Shown here: positions 7,556-15,519 of the stretch, piece by piece
How the letters are laid out: each line of letters opens with the position of its first letter
Numbering within the stretch: position 1 is the first letter of the stretch
Origin: Microlunatus parietis
GTDB lineage: Bacteria; Actinomycetota; Actinomycetes; Propionibacteriales; Propionibacteriaceae
DNA: 64,000 nucleotides
Direction of reading: 5' to 3'
Assembly: GCF_013407955.1 (NCBI RefSeq)
Contig: NZ_JACCBU010000001.1
Span: 1,798,001-1,862,000, forward strand
Translations under genes and position numbers: made by a program
Notes under the pieces: generated by a model
Databases searched by the model: none
Told to the model about the DNA's origin: nothing
What the model saw: the letters and a program-made list of their open reading frames with translations, nothing else

Positions 7556-8872
7556 ATGTCCACAGCCGTCCAGGGCAGGGGTCGACTGCTCGCACCCGAC
7601 TTCGCGCGCGGCGCCATGCTGCTGCTGATCCTGCTGTCCAATTCCGCCTTCATGCTCTATGCCGGCGACTACAGTGCCCAGGCGGACTATCCGGCGCCGC
7701 AGCACGCCGCCGATCGCGTGGTGCAGTTCCTGATGGTGGCGTTCATCGACGTACGGGTCTATCCGCTGTTCTCGTTCCTGGTCGGCTACGGGTTGGTCCA
7801 GTCCTTCACCCGGGGCGTCGCGGCCGGCGCGACCGAGGCGGATGCTGCTGCCGTGCTGCGGCGACGCAACCTGTGGCTGCTGGTGGGCGGCCTGCTGCAC
7901 GCGGCGCTGCTGCTCGGCACCGACGTACTCGGCGCGTACGGCTGGATCGGGCTGGTGCTGTGTGCCGGCTTCCTCCGCGGCAGCAGCCGCCGGTTGACGG
8001 GTTCGATCAGGGCGGGCGTGATCGTTCTCGGCGTGCTGTTGGTGGCGTCGGTCGTCGCGATCCTCGCCGCGCACTTCGTCGCTCCGGAACTGGCCCGGAC
8101 TCCGGCGGAGGACCTGGGCGGCGCCCGGTTCACGCTCAGCGGGGCGGGCGAGACGAGCTACCTGGCTTCGATCCCGCCGCGGCTCGGCGGCTGGTTCTTC
8201 CTGCTGGTGTTGAACGGGATCGGGGTGGTGATGCCGGTGGCCATTCTGATCGGGATGTGGGCGGCGCGCTCTCGGATCATCGAGGAGCCGTCCCGACACT
8301 TGCCGCTGCTGCGTCGGGTCGCGGTCGGCGGGGTGGGTCTCGGTCTCGCCGGGTCGCTGCCGCATGCGTTCTCGGTCGCCGGGCTCGCCTCCCCACCGCC
8401 GTTCTTCGGCCTCTCCGATGCGGGCCTGTACGGGCTCACCTGGACCACCGGGCTGGCCGGCGGGCTCGGATACGCGGCCTGTTTCGTGCTGATCGCCGAA
8501 CGCCTCGGCCGGTCCGGCCGGCCACCGGCCGGTGTCGAGGCCGTGGCGGCCCTCGGCCGGCGCTCGCTGAGCGGGTATCTGGTCCACTCGATCGTCATGG
8601 TCCCGCTGCTGTCCGCCTGGGGAGTGGGTCTCGGCGGCCGGCTGACCAGTGCCACCATGGCTGCGTTCGCCTGTGTCTTGTGGCTGTTGACCGTGATCGG
8701 GGCGGCGGTCCTACAGTCCCGAGGTCGGCGTGGCCCGTTCGAGGTGGTGCTGCGCCGGCTCAGCGCCCCACCGAAGAAGGAGTCCGCTCGTGGTCCGAAC
8801 CCCGCCCGGTCCGAAGCCGCGCCTGGACCGGGGCGCGATCGCCGAGGCGGCGATCGAGATCATCGACCGTGA
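7556..8872 (+). CDS. DUF418 (YeiB-like) integral membrane protein
   Basis: This 438-residue protein has about eight to ten hydrophobic helices. It opens with the family pattern LLAPDFARGAMLLLILLSNS, has VYPLFSFLVGYGLVQ in the first third, and the DUF418 core near the end: RSLSGYLVHSIVMVPLLSAWG followed by RRGPFEVVLRRLS. The family is related to membrane acyltransferase-like proteins and its substrate is unknown. The normal family end is near residue 405. The last 30 residues are polar, Pro- and Arg-rich, and are encoded by DNA that also encodes the start of the TetR gene in another frame, so this tail may carry no function. Confidence 0.85.
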   Translation: MSTAVQGRGRLLAPDFARGAMLLLILLSNSAFMLYAGDYSAQADYPAPQHAADRVVQFLMVAFIDVRVYPLFSFLVGYGLVQSFTRGVAAGATEADAAAVLRRRNLWLLVGGLLHAALLLGTDVLGAYGWIGLVLCAGFLRGSSRRLTGSIRAGVIVLGVLLVASVVAILAAHFVAPELARTPAEDLGGARFTLSGAGETSYLASIPPRLGGWFFLLVLNGIGVVMPVAILIGMWAARSRIIEEPSRHLPLLRRVAVGGVGLGLAGSLPHAFSVAGLASPPPFFGLSDAGLYGLTWTTGLAGGLGYAACFVLIAERLGRSGRPPAGVEAVAALGRRSLSGYLVHSIVMVPLLSAWGVGLGGRLTSATMAAFACVLWLLTVIGAAVLQSRGRRGPFEVVLRRLSAPPKKESARGPNPARSEAAPGPGRDRRGGDRDHRP

Positions 8873-9458
8873 CGGCCTGGACGCGTTGTCGATGCGCCGG
8901 TTGGCCGAACGGCTCGCGGTCGCGCCGGGCTCGCTGTACACCTATCTGGCCGACCGGGCCGAGCTCGAGGCCCTGGTCCTGGACACCGTGATCGCCCACG
9001 AGGGACTGCCGCACCGATCGCCCGGCACCTGGCGGGACCGGCTCGAGGTCTGGGCCAGGATCGACTGGGAGCTGTACTCGGCCCGGCCCTGGATCCTGGA
9101 CCTCATCGACCGGGTACGCACGGTGACGCCCAGCATGGTCGGCTGGCTGGACTCGGCACTGCGATCCTTCGATGATGTCGCCGTCGACGACCAGGTGAAG
9201 CTCGATGTGATCAACGCGGTCGCCGCCTACGTCCACGGAGCCGCGCTCTCCAGTCGGCAGGAGGTGGCCCGCCTGGCCGGGGAGACCCCCGAGGGAGTCA
9301 GGGCCGCCTTCGAGCGGGCAACGGCACTGCAGGATGCGATCCGGACCGGCGCCGACCCGTTCCGCGCCACCTGGTTCGAAACCGGCCTGCACTGTCTGCT
9401 CGCCGGCATCGAGAAGGAGCTCACCGACCGGGCCGACTCCCGGAAGGGCAGGACATGA
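8790..9458 (+). CDS. TetR-family regulator with TetR_C-type ligand domain
   Basis: A 222-residue regulator. The N-terminal helix-turn-helix (about 12-55) reads IAEAAIEIIDRDGLDALSMRRLAERL then VAPGSLYTYLADRAELEALVLD. The C-terminal part has the extended helical domain seen in TetR proper (ALSSRQEVARL, GLHCLLAGIEKEL). The GTG at 8790 with AAGGAG eight bases upstream is preferred to an upstream ATG whose product would start inside unrelated sequence. It overlaps the DUF418 3' end by 83 bases in another frame, so the two are co-transcribed and probably translationally coupled. It probably represses its own unit through the palindrome near 7535. Confidence 0.88.
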   Translation: MVRTPPGPKPRLDRGAIAEAAIEIIDRDGLDALSMRRLAERLAVAPGSLYTYLADRAELEALVLDTVIAHEGLPHRSPGTWRDRLEVWARIDWELYSARPWILDLIDRVRTVTPSMVGWLDSALRSFDDVAVDDQVKLDVINAVAAYVHGAALSSRQEVARLAGETPEGVRAAFERATALQDAIRTGADPFRATWFETGLHCLLAGIEKELTDRADSRKGRT

Positions 9459-9600
9459 CCGGGGCCGACCGGGGACCACGCGATACCGACCGGCACCACC
9501 ACACCCATCCCGACCGACAACACCACGCCCACCCGACCGGACAGCTGGCCTGCCCGGTCCCGCTCCGGCACCACGATGGCGATCCGACGCACCCGCCCGC

Positions 9601-9663
9601 CGCCGACCAGTCACTTCTGCAGCGACACGCCGCCAAAACGCCTGCGGTTCTGACCGGTCGGCG
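9601..9663 (+). repeat. 63-bp palindromic dispersed repeat, copy A
   Basis: The element has 13-bp imperfect inverted ends (CGCCGACCAGTCA and TGACCGGTCGGCG) enclosing CTTCTGCAGCGACACGCCG and a CGCCTGCGG core. The same element occurs at 38410-38472 (inverted) and 39257-39319. It resembles a REP or MITE-like non-autonomous repeat. Here it lies in the gap between a TetR gene and the 3' end of an enolase superfamily gene. Confidence 0.8.
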
Positions 9664-9676
9664 GGTTTTGGGGAGG

Positions 9677-10825
9677 TTAGCGTTCGGTGCCGTCGAGGAT
9701 GACTCGGAGGCCGGCTCGGGGCGGGCGGGTGTGGGGGCCGGTTGGGGTGGACCAGCCGGCTTCGGCGGCCGCGGTGATCGCGGCCTCGTCGACGGTGATG
9801 CCGGCGCCGGGCTGGTCGCCGAGCACGATGCCGCCGTCGGTGATCACCTGATCGACGGCGAGGCCGAGCGGCGGGCGGAGGTCCTGCACCTCGGTGGTCA
9901 GGTGGTTCGGCAGCGCGGTGGCGGCCGCGGCGGTGGCGGGGTTGGCGTCGTGGCCGACGATGCTCACCGGAAGATCACGCGAGGCCGCGGCATGGCCGAG
10001 GCGGAGGAAGTGGCTGATCCCCCAGCCCGCGCCGGCCTGCACGATGTCCGGAGCGCCGGCGTCGAAGAGCGGCCGGAACTGGTCCAGGCCGGTCAGGTTC
10101 TCGCCGGTGGCGACGGCCGCCCGGATCGCGTTCGACAGCCGGGCGTGACCGGCCGCATCCCAACGACGCAAGGGTTCCTCGACCCAGACGAGGTCGTACC
10201 GTTGCTCCAGCGCCGCGACATACCGGACGGCCTGCTTGACCTGCCAGGACTCGTTCGCGTCGAACATCAGGCCCGGCCGCGCCGTGTGGGCCCCGAGCGC
10301 GTCGGCCACCACGCCGAGCCGGCGCAGGTCGGCATCAAGATCAAGACCGCCCTTCAGCTTGCCGGCGACGAAGCCACGGTCCGCGAAGCCTGCGTAGAAG
10401 GCGTGCAGTTCGTCGTCGGTGAGCGCGATGTCGAGGCCGGAGGCGTACCCGGGAAGGTAGCGGTCCCGGCCGCCGAGCAACCGCCACAACGGTTCCCCGG
10501 CCGCCTTCGCCTTGATGTCCCACAGCGCCGCGTCGAGCGTCGCGATCCCGCCGTACGTCGCGCCGGCATGGCCCGACTTGAAGACGCGCGCGATCATCCG
10601 GTCGAACAGGGCCGCCACCGACCGGGGGTCCTCGCCCTCGATCGCCGAGAACAACCGGTCCAGGTCGGCGTGCGAGCCGATCCCGACTCCCTCGATCCCC
10701 TCGTCGGTCTCGATGATCACGATCGGCACCTCGGTGACCGCGTCCGGCAGGTTCCCGTTCGCATCGCCGATCGGCCGGCCCCAGGCGTGCACCGTGGACA
10801 GGGTCCGATATCCGATGATCTTCAT
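9677..10825 (-). CDS. Enolase superfamily (mandelate racemase/MLE-like) enzyme
   Basis: A 382-residue enzyme. The capping domain (1-110) ends in GGIATLDAALWDIKAKAAGEPLW. The barrel has GKLKGG (the Kx(K)-type base region near 170), the metal ligands D in LMFDANESW, E in VWVEEPL and E in AVATGENLTG, then HDANPATAAAATALPNHLTTEVQD. The HDANP segment supplies the His base typical of mandelate-racemase and sugar-acid dehydratase subgroups. It probably acts on an acid sugar. It starts at ATG 10825 with GAGGA five bases upstream. It is a different subgroup from the enolase-type protein at 4162-5376. The promoter lies in the 123-base gap shared with the divergent nucleotidyltransferase. Confidence 0.87.
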   Translation of the reverse strand: MKIIGYRTLSTVHAWGRPIGDANGNLPDAVTEVPIVIIETDEGIEGVGIGSHADLDRLFSAIEGEDPRSVAALFDRMIARVFKSGHAGATYGGIATLDAALWDIKAKAAGEPLWRLLGGRDRYLPGYASGLDIALTDDELHAFYAGFADRGFVAGKLKGGLDLDADLRRLGVVADALGAHTARPGLMFDANESWQVKQAVRYVAALEQRYDLVWVEEPLRRWDAAGHARLSNAIRAAVATGENLTGLDQFRPLFDAGAPDIVQAGAGWGISHFLRLGHAAASRDLPVSIVGHDANPATAAAATALPNHLTTEVQDLRPPLGLAVDQVITDGGIVLGDQPGAGITVDEAAITAAAEAGWSTPTGPHTRPPRAGLRVILDGTER

Positions 10826-10948
10826 GGCGTCCTCGCTTGGTCCCGGATCGTGAGTTCCTACGGTACGGGTCGTCCGTCGGCGAGCACCGGCACGGCCCCC
10901 GGGCGCATTCCGTACTCGCCGGTGTGGCCGTCGCCTACCATCAGGGCC

Positions 10949-11695
10949 ATGGCCGACATCGCGGACGACCTCCGGCACGATCTGCAACCGATCGCAGAAC
11001 AGTACGCCTCGATCCGACTGGGGCTGTTCCTGCACGGCAGTCACTCGCGCGGTGCGGCCGGGCCCCGGAGCGATGTCGACGTGATCGGCCTGTACGCGAC
11101 GGACCGCGATGAGGACCGCGTCGCCACCGAGCAGGCGAGCTTCGAAGCGCTCGCGGCAAGACCCTGGCCCGGCCCGCTGGATCTCAAGATCATTCCGGCC
11201 GGGGAGTTCGCTGCGGACCCCTGGGTTGATCTTCGCACCGCCTGCTGGCTGGCCGGCGAGCCCTGGCACCAGACCCTGCCCCCACGCACCCACGACCAGG
11301 CCGCCCGGGAGTCGATCGCCGTCTTCGGCTCCCTGTTCGAGTACGGCGACTTCGCCGACCGGGACGACGCGCACGACCTGGCGAAACGGGTCGGCCGACT
11401 GTGCAGTGTGCTGGCCTCGCTGGTCACCGACGTCGTACCGCAGAGTGCCGAGGAGGCCCTCCGCGTCTTGCGACCGGACACCAGACTGGCCGCCGAGTTG
11501 CGTGATCTTCGCGCCGACCTGGCCGCACTGCCGAAGGACACTCAGGTGCCCGAGGACCTCAGTCACCGGGTACAGCGGGCCGCCGACGACGTCGCCGCGG
11601 TGCTCCGGGTCCACGTCGAGCGCGGCCTGCTCGGCCCGATCTGCACCGCGGCGGCGGCACGGGCGCTGACAGCCCACCGGCCACTGCAGTTCTGA
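10949..11695 (+). CDS. Nucleotidyltransferase-domain protein
   Basis: A 248-residue protein with the pol-beta-type nucleotidyltransferase signature LFLHGSHSRGAAGPRSDVDVIGL (GS followed by DVD) and a probable third Asp in PLDLKIIP. The C-terminal half (about 110-248) is helical, like the substrate-binding domains of kanamycin nucleotidyltransferase and MNT/HEPN-type proteins. It probably transfers a nucleotide to a small molecule or protein, but the target is unknown. The frame is open for 500 codons upstream, which is only the shadow of the reverse-strand enolase gene. ATG 10949 starts at the domain boundary. Its stop overlaps an ATG in frame with the CoA-transferase. Confidence 0.8.
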   Translation: MADIADDLRHDLQPIAEQYASIRLGLFLHGSHSRGAAGPRSDVDVIGLYATDRDEDRVATEQASFEALAARPWPGPLDLKIIPAGEFAADPWVDLRTACWLAGEPWHQTLPPRTHDQAARESIAVFGSLFEYGDFADRDDAHDLAKRVGRLCSVLASLVTDVVPQSAEEALRVLRPDTRLAAELRDLRADLAALPKDTQVPEDLSHRVQRAADDVAAVLRVHVERGLLGPICTAAAARALTAHRPLQF

Positions 11696-11733
11696 TGCGC
11701 GAGACTGCGGCAGCAGACCCCGAGGAGGAATGC

Positions 11734-12960
11734 TTGCGCCCAGCACTCGACGGCATCCGCGTAATCGATCTGACCACGGTCGTCTTCGGCCCGTACGCCT
11801 CGTTGATCTTGGCCGACTACGGCGCGGACGTGATCAAGATCGAGTCACCGGCCGGGGACCCGGTGCGCTCGGCCGGGCCCGGTGCCGAGGAGCGTTACGC
11901 CGCACTCTTCCTGGGCAGCAACCGGAACAAGCGCAGCGTCGCGCTCGACCTGAAGCGACCGGCCGGTCGGACGGCGCTGCTCCGGCTGGCCGAGCGGGCG
12001 GACGTGATCATGCACAGTATGCGGCCGCACAAGATGGCCGCCCTCGGCCTCGACCCGGACACCGTGCTGGCCACGAACCCGAGGTTGATCTTCGCCGAGC
12101 TGGCCGGCTTCGGCTCGGGCGGTCGTTATCGCGAGCAGCCCGCCTACGACGACATCGTGCAGGGGCTCTCCGGCGCGGCCGATCTGCTCCGGCGGCAGAC
12201 CGGCGAGGCCCGTTACCTGCCGACGATCATCGCCGACAAGATCGGCGGGCTCACCGCGGCGCACGCCATCCTGGCCGCCCTGTTCCAGCGCGAGCGGACC
12301 GGCCGCGGGCAGCTGGTCGAGGTGCCGATGCTGGAGTCGATGGCGTCCTTCCTGCTCACCGAACACCTGCACGCGCGGCACCGGATCGATCCGCCGGGCG
12401 AGCAGGCGGAGGCCGGCTACACCCGGATCCTGTCCCCCTGGCGGCGGCCGTACCCGACCCTGGACGGCCATGTCTGCGTGATGCCGTACGGCGATCGGCA
12501 CTGGCGCGCGTTCCTGACCGAGGTGGGCCGCGCGGAACTCGTCGACGACCCGCGGCTTGTTGATCTTGGAGCCAGGACCCGGCACATCGACGAGCTGTAC
12601 AGCCTGCTCGCCGAGATCATCGCGACCGAACCCACCGCGCACTGGTTGGAGCTCTGCCGCCGGCTGGACATCCCGGCCGCGCCGGTCAACCGGCTCGAGG
12701 ACCTGGAGCACGACCCGCACCTGACCGACGTCGGCTTCTTCGTCGAGCTGACCGACGCCGGCGGCCGCTACCGGTTCCCGCGCAGCCCGGTCCGGCTGGC
12801 CGACTCCTCGGTCGAGCCCACTCTGCCGCCGCGGCTCGGCGCCGACTCGGAAGCCGTCCTGCGCGAGGCCGGCCTGACCGATGACGAGATCGCCGCGGTA
12901 CGCCGGGACGCCGCCCCGCCTCCCCCGCCGGGCCGCCCACCCGAAAGACTCGACCCATGA
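11734..12960 (+). CDS. Family III CoA-transferase (CaiB/BaiF type)
   Basis: About 408 residues. It begins RPALDGIRVIDLTTVVFGPYASLILADYGADVIKIE, the standard start of formyl-CoA/carnitine-type CoA-transferases. The conserved AYDDIVQGLSG holds the catalytic Asp equivalent, and GRGQLVEVPMLESMASFL is the usual dimer-interlock segment. These enzymes move CoA between carboxylic acids. I chose the TTG at 11734 because GAGGAGG lies just upstream and homologues start here. An ATG at 11695, overlapping the previous stop, would add 13 residues. It is coupled by ATGA to the M14 peptidase that follows. Confidence 0.85.
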   Translation: MRPALDGIRVIDLTTVVFGPYASLILADYGADVIKIESPAGDPVRSAGPGAEERYAALFLGSNRNKRSVALDLKRPAGRTALLRLAERADVIMHSMRPHKMAALGLDPDTVLATNPRLIFAELAGFGSGGRYREQPAYDDIVQGLSGAADLLRRQTGEARYLPTIIADKIGGLTAAHAILAALFQRERTGRGQLVEVPMLESMASFLLTEHLHARHRIDPPGEQAEAGYTRILSPWRRPYPTLDGHVCVMPYGDRHWRAFLTEVGRAELVDDPRLVDLGARTRHIDELYSLLAEIIATEPTAHWLELCRRLDIPAAPVNRLEDLEHDPHLTDVGFFVELTDAGGRYRFPRSPVRLADSSVEPTLPPRLGADSEAVLREAGLTDDEIAAVRRDAAPPPPPGRPPERLDP

Positions 12961-14345
12961 CCACGAGCGACGCCGTTCCCGGCTGGCTGGCCGACGAACT
13001 GACCACCGTCCCTTCCTACGTTGCGTTCGCGGACGTCGACGAGCTCGCGGCGGGACTGCGGGCGATCGCCGATGATCATCCGGACCTGGCGCGGGTGGAG
13101 CGGGTCGGGACCTCCCGGCAGGGCGAGCCGCTGCTCTGCTTGATCATCGACGAGGACCGCCCGGACGCGGCCGAGGCCCTGGTCTTCGGGCTGCCGCACC
13201 CGAACGAGCCGATCGGCGGGCTCACCGCGCTGCACCTGGCCCGGCGGCTCACCGAGGACGCCGAACTGCGGGACCGGCTGAACCACCGGTGGCGGATCAT
13301 CGCCTGCATCGACCCGGACGGGCTCCGGCTCAACCACGGCTGGCTCAAGGGCCCGTTCACCCGCGAGCACTACGCCCGCCACTTCTACCGGCCGGCCGGT
13401 CATGATCAGGTCGAGTGGACGTACCCGCTGAACTACCAGGACGCCTACTTCGACGCCGCGATCCCGGAGACCCAGGCCTTGATGCGGCTGATCGACCAGC
13501 ATCGGCCCGATCTCGTCTGTTCCTTGCACAACAGCGAGATCGGCGGTGTCTACTACTACCTGAGCCGGCCGGAGCCGGAGCTCTATCCGATCTTGCAGGG
13601 CGTGCCCGAACGACTCGGCCTGATGCTGGACCGCGGCGAGCCGGAGTCGCCGGAGATCGTCCGGCTGGCCGACGGGATCTACCGGGCGGGTTCGATCAAG
13701 GACGCCTACGACCGGACCGTCGCCCGCGGCGAGCCGTGGCACAACACGGCCGGCGACAGTACGGCCTCCTACGCCGGCCGGTACGGCGCGCAGACCTTGA
13801 TCAGCGAGCTGCCGTACTGGGTCGACCCGAACATCGCCGACGCGAGCCCCGCCTCGACCCGGTACGGCGAGGCGGTCGCCGCGCAGGCCGCGGGCCTGGC
13901 CGAGCTGGCCGAGGTGCTGCAGGCCGGGATCGCTGCCACCGAAGGAAAACTGCTCGCCCCCGACGCGCCGCTCTGGCGGGCCGCCCGCTACTTCACCACG
14001 ACGATGGCGCACGCCGCCGAGTCGACCGCCCGACGAGCCGACGACCCCGGGGCGGACCGGCCGGCGACCGTGGCCGAGGTGTCCTCGCTGGCCGCCGTGG
14101 TGCACCAGTTCCGGCTCCGGTTCGCCGGGATCCTGCTCCGGGCACTGGCCGGAGAACTGGCCGTCGGCAACGTCCGGGAACCGATCCGTACCGCTCATGA
14201 TCAACACGCCCAGCGCTACGAGACGTGGCTCGCCGAGGATGCCGGTGCGCTGCCGTACCAGGTGATCGAGATCCGCACCCTGGTCGCGGCCCAGTATGCG
14301 GCGACCCTGGCGACGGCCGCCCAGTTGTCCGGCCGGCTGCACTGA
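12957..14345 (+). CDS. M14-type zinc carboxypeptidase-like protein
   Basis: The 462-residue protein carries the M14 zinc site H81-x2-E84 in GLPHPNEPIGG, the third ligand H191 in CSLHNSEIGG and a catalytic Glu candidate E284 in LISELPYWVDP. No signal peptide is visible, so it appears cytosolic. M14 enzymes remove C-terminal residues or deacylate amino-acid conjugates. The C-terminal 130 residues are an extra helical segment. The start overlaps the CoA-transferase stop (ATGA), so the two are translationally coupled. A joint role in degrading an amide- or acyl-conjugated substrate is a plausible inference, not a demonstrated one. Confidence 0.82.
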   Translation: MTTSDAVPGWLADELTTVPSYVAFADVDELAAGLRAIADDHPDLARVERVGTSRQGEPLLCLIIDEDRPDAAEALVFGLPHPNEPIGGLTALHLARRLTEDAELRDRLNHRWRIIACIDPDGLRLNHGWLKGPFTREHYARHFYRPAGHDQVEWTYPLNYQDAYFDAAIPETQALMRLIDQHRPDLVCSLHNSEIGGVYYYLSRPEPELYPILQGVPERLGLMLDRGEPESPEIVRLADGIYRAGSIKDAYDRTVARGEPWHNTAGDSTASYAGRYGAQTLISELPYWVDPNIADASPASTRYGEAVAAQAAGLAELAEVLQAGIAATEGKLLAPDAPLWRAARYFTTTMAHAAESTARRADDPGADRPATVAEVSSLAAVVHQFRLRFAGILLRALAGELAVGNVREPIRTAHDQHAQRYETWLAEDAGALPYQVIEIRTLVAAQYAATLATAAQLSGRLH

Positions 14346-14352
14346 CCCGGAC

Positions 14353-14808
14353 TCAGAGCTCGAGGGTCAGGAAGATGCTGTTCGGGTCGGGCCGGTAGTC
14401 GGCGAACGGCTCGCAGTCGACGAAACCGAACCGCCGGTAGAGCCGATGGGCGGGCGCGAAGAACTCGGCCGATCCGGTCTCCAGGCTGAGCCGGGCGTAG
14501 CCCAGCCGGCACGCCTCGGCGATGAGGTGCGCCAGCAGCGTCGAGGCGACCCCGCCGCCGCGCCGGGAACTCGCGGTGCGCATGGACTTCACCTCGGCGT
14601 GCGTCGCATCCAGCCGCTTCAGCGCGCCGCAGCCGACCAGTTCGTCACCGTCGTAGGCCGACCAGAAGGTGATCTCGGGCCGGCGAAGATCATCGAGGTC
14701 GAGCGCGTGCTTGCTCTCGGGCGGCGACGTCGCCCGCATGTCGTCCAGGTGCTCGGCCAACAGCGCGGCGACCTCCGGTCCGGAGAGGTCGTCGACAAGG
14801 ATCTTCAT
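14353..14808 (-). CDS. GNAT-family N-acetyltransferase
   Basis: This 151-residue protein has the GNAT fold. Strand 4 and the acetyl-CoA loop read HAEVKSMRTASSRRGGGVASTLLAHLIAEA (Q/RxxGxG/A-type loop), followed by GYARLSLETGSAEFFAPAHRLYRRFGFVDCEPFADY, which ends the fold as in YsnE/PhnO-like enzymes. It acetylates an amine of unknown identity in the cytosol. The start shares one base with the stop of the upstream TetR gene (14808), so the two form a coupled operon. The 3' end converges on the M14 peptidase with a seven-base gap. Confidence 0.85.
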   Translation of the reverse strand: MKILVDDLSGPEVAALLAEHLDDMRATSPPESKHALDLDDLRRPEITFWSAYDGDELVGCGALKRLDATHAEVKSMRTASSRRGGGVASTLLAHLIAEACRLGYARLSLETGSAEFFAPAHRLYRRFGFVDCEPFADYRPDPNSIFLTLEL

Positions 14809-15455
14809 CAGGGCTCCATCCGTTCGAGGGTCGCCCGGACCATGCTACGAATCCAGTCCAGGTACTCCCGATGCGACCGCCCGGACTCGGCGACCAACTG
14901 CTGGTAGCCCTCGGGCGACAACAGGAACGACAGCTCCGCGGCGACCCTGCGCCGCACCCGTACGCCGGCCGCGAGCAGTCCACGTCGCTGGATCAGCCCG
15001 ACCGCGGACTCGATGTCCTTGCGCCGGCGCGCGAGGATCCCGTCCAGGACGGGCGCGATCTCGGCGTCGGAGTCGGCCGCGCTGGTCAGGGCCCGCCAGA
15101 GCGCGTACGCCCGGCGATTGGCGGCCGCCATGAACTCCAGCCCGGTGTCGAGGAACGCATCGTCGTTTTCGATCGCGAACGCTGCCGCGAGTTGATCTTG
15201 CTCGGCGAGCGGTTGCCGGCCCTCCTGACCGGTGAACGCCTGCTCGAAGGCCGCCAGCAGCAAGTCCCGCTTCGGCCCCTGGGCCTTGACCGACTCGACC
15301 GAGACCCCGGCCCGGGCGGCGATCGCGGCCTGGGTCGTCCGGCCGTAACCGGACTCGGCGAAGCAGGCACCGGCCGCCTCGAGGATGCGCCGCCGGGTCG
15401 CCGCTGCCTGCTCCGTCCGCAGCTCCGAGCGATAGGTCCGTGATGGCTTCGTCAC
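14808..15455 (-). CDS. TetR-family regulator
   Basis: A 215-residue regulator with the helix-turn-helix at about 15-65 (RRILEAAGACFAESGYGRTTQAAIAARAGVS). The usual next segment, with Tyr, is altered to VESVKAQGPKRDLLLAAFEQ. The C-terminal domain is all-helical. It is divergent from the glycosyltransferase at 15520, with a 64-base shared promoter region holding a matched inverted repeat. Control of both its own GNAT operon and the glycosyltransferase is likely. Confidence 0.88.
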   Translation of the reverse strand: MTKPSRTYRSELRTEQAAATRRRILEAAGACFAESGYGRTTQAAIAARAGVSVESVKAQGPKRDLLLAAFEQAFTGQEGRQPLAEQDQLAAAFAIENDDAFLDTGLEFMAAANRRAYALWRALTSAADSDAEIAPVLDGILARRRKDIESAVGLIQRRGLLAAGVRVRRRVAAELSFLLSPEGYQQLVAESGRSHREYLDWIRSMVRATLERMEP

Positions 15456-15457
15456 AT

Positions 15458-15500
15458 TGACTACCTTAACAGGGTGATGAATACTTTGTGAAGGCAGTCA
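15458..15500. promoter_or_regulatory. Inverted repeat between divergent TetR and glycosyltransferase genes
   Basis: TGACTACCTT (15458-15467) faces AAGGCAGTCA (15491-15500), a 10-bp arm pair with one mismatch across 23 bases, inside the divergent promoter region. It is the best operator candidate for the TetR protein at 14808-15455. The A/T-rich stretch between the arms would hold the promoter elements. Confidence 0.6.
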
Positions 15501-15519
15501 CTTACGTCAGGAGCCTCGA

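Noticed and set aside
9455..11695. A 746-codon open frame starting with a His-rich stretch and overlapping the TetR stop by ATGA
   Set aside because: Only its last 248 codons (from 10949) encode a recognisable protein. The rest is antisense to the enolase superfamily gene, and the His-rich start lies in the repeat-containing gap.
10949..11695. MNT-HEPN type toxin-antitoxin pair
   Set aside because: The protein carries the nucleotidyltransferase signature, but the adjacent genes are an enolase superfamily enzyme and a CoA-transferase, with no separate HEPN partner.
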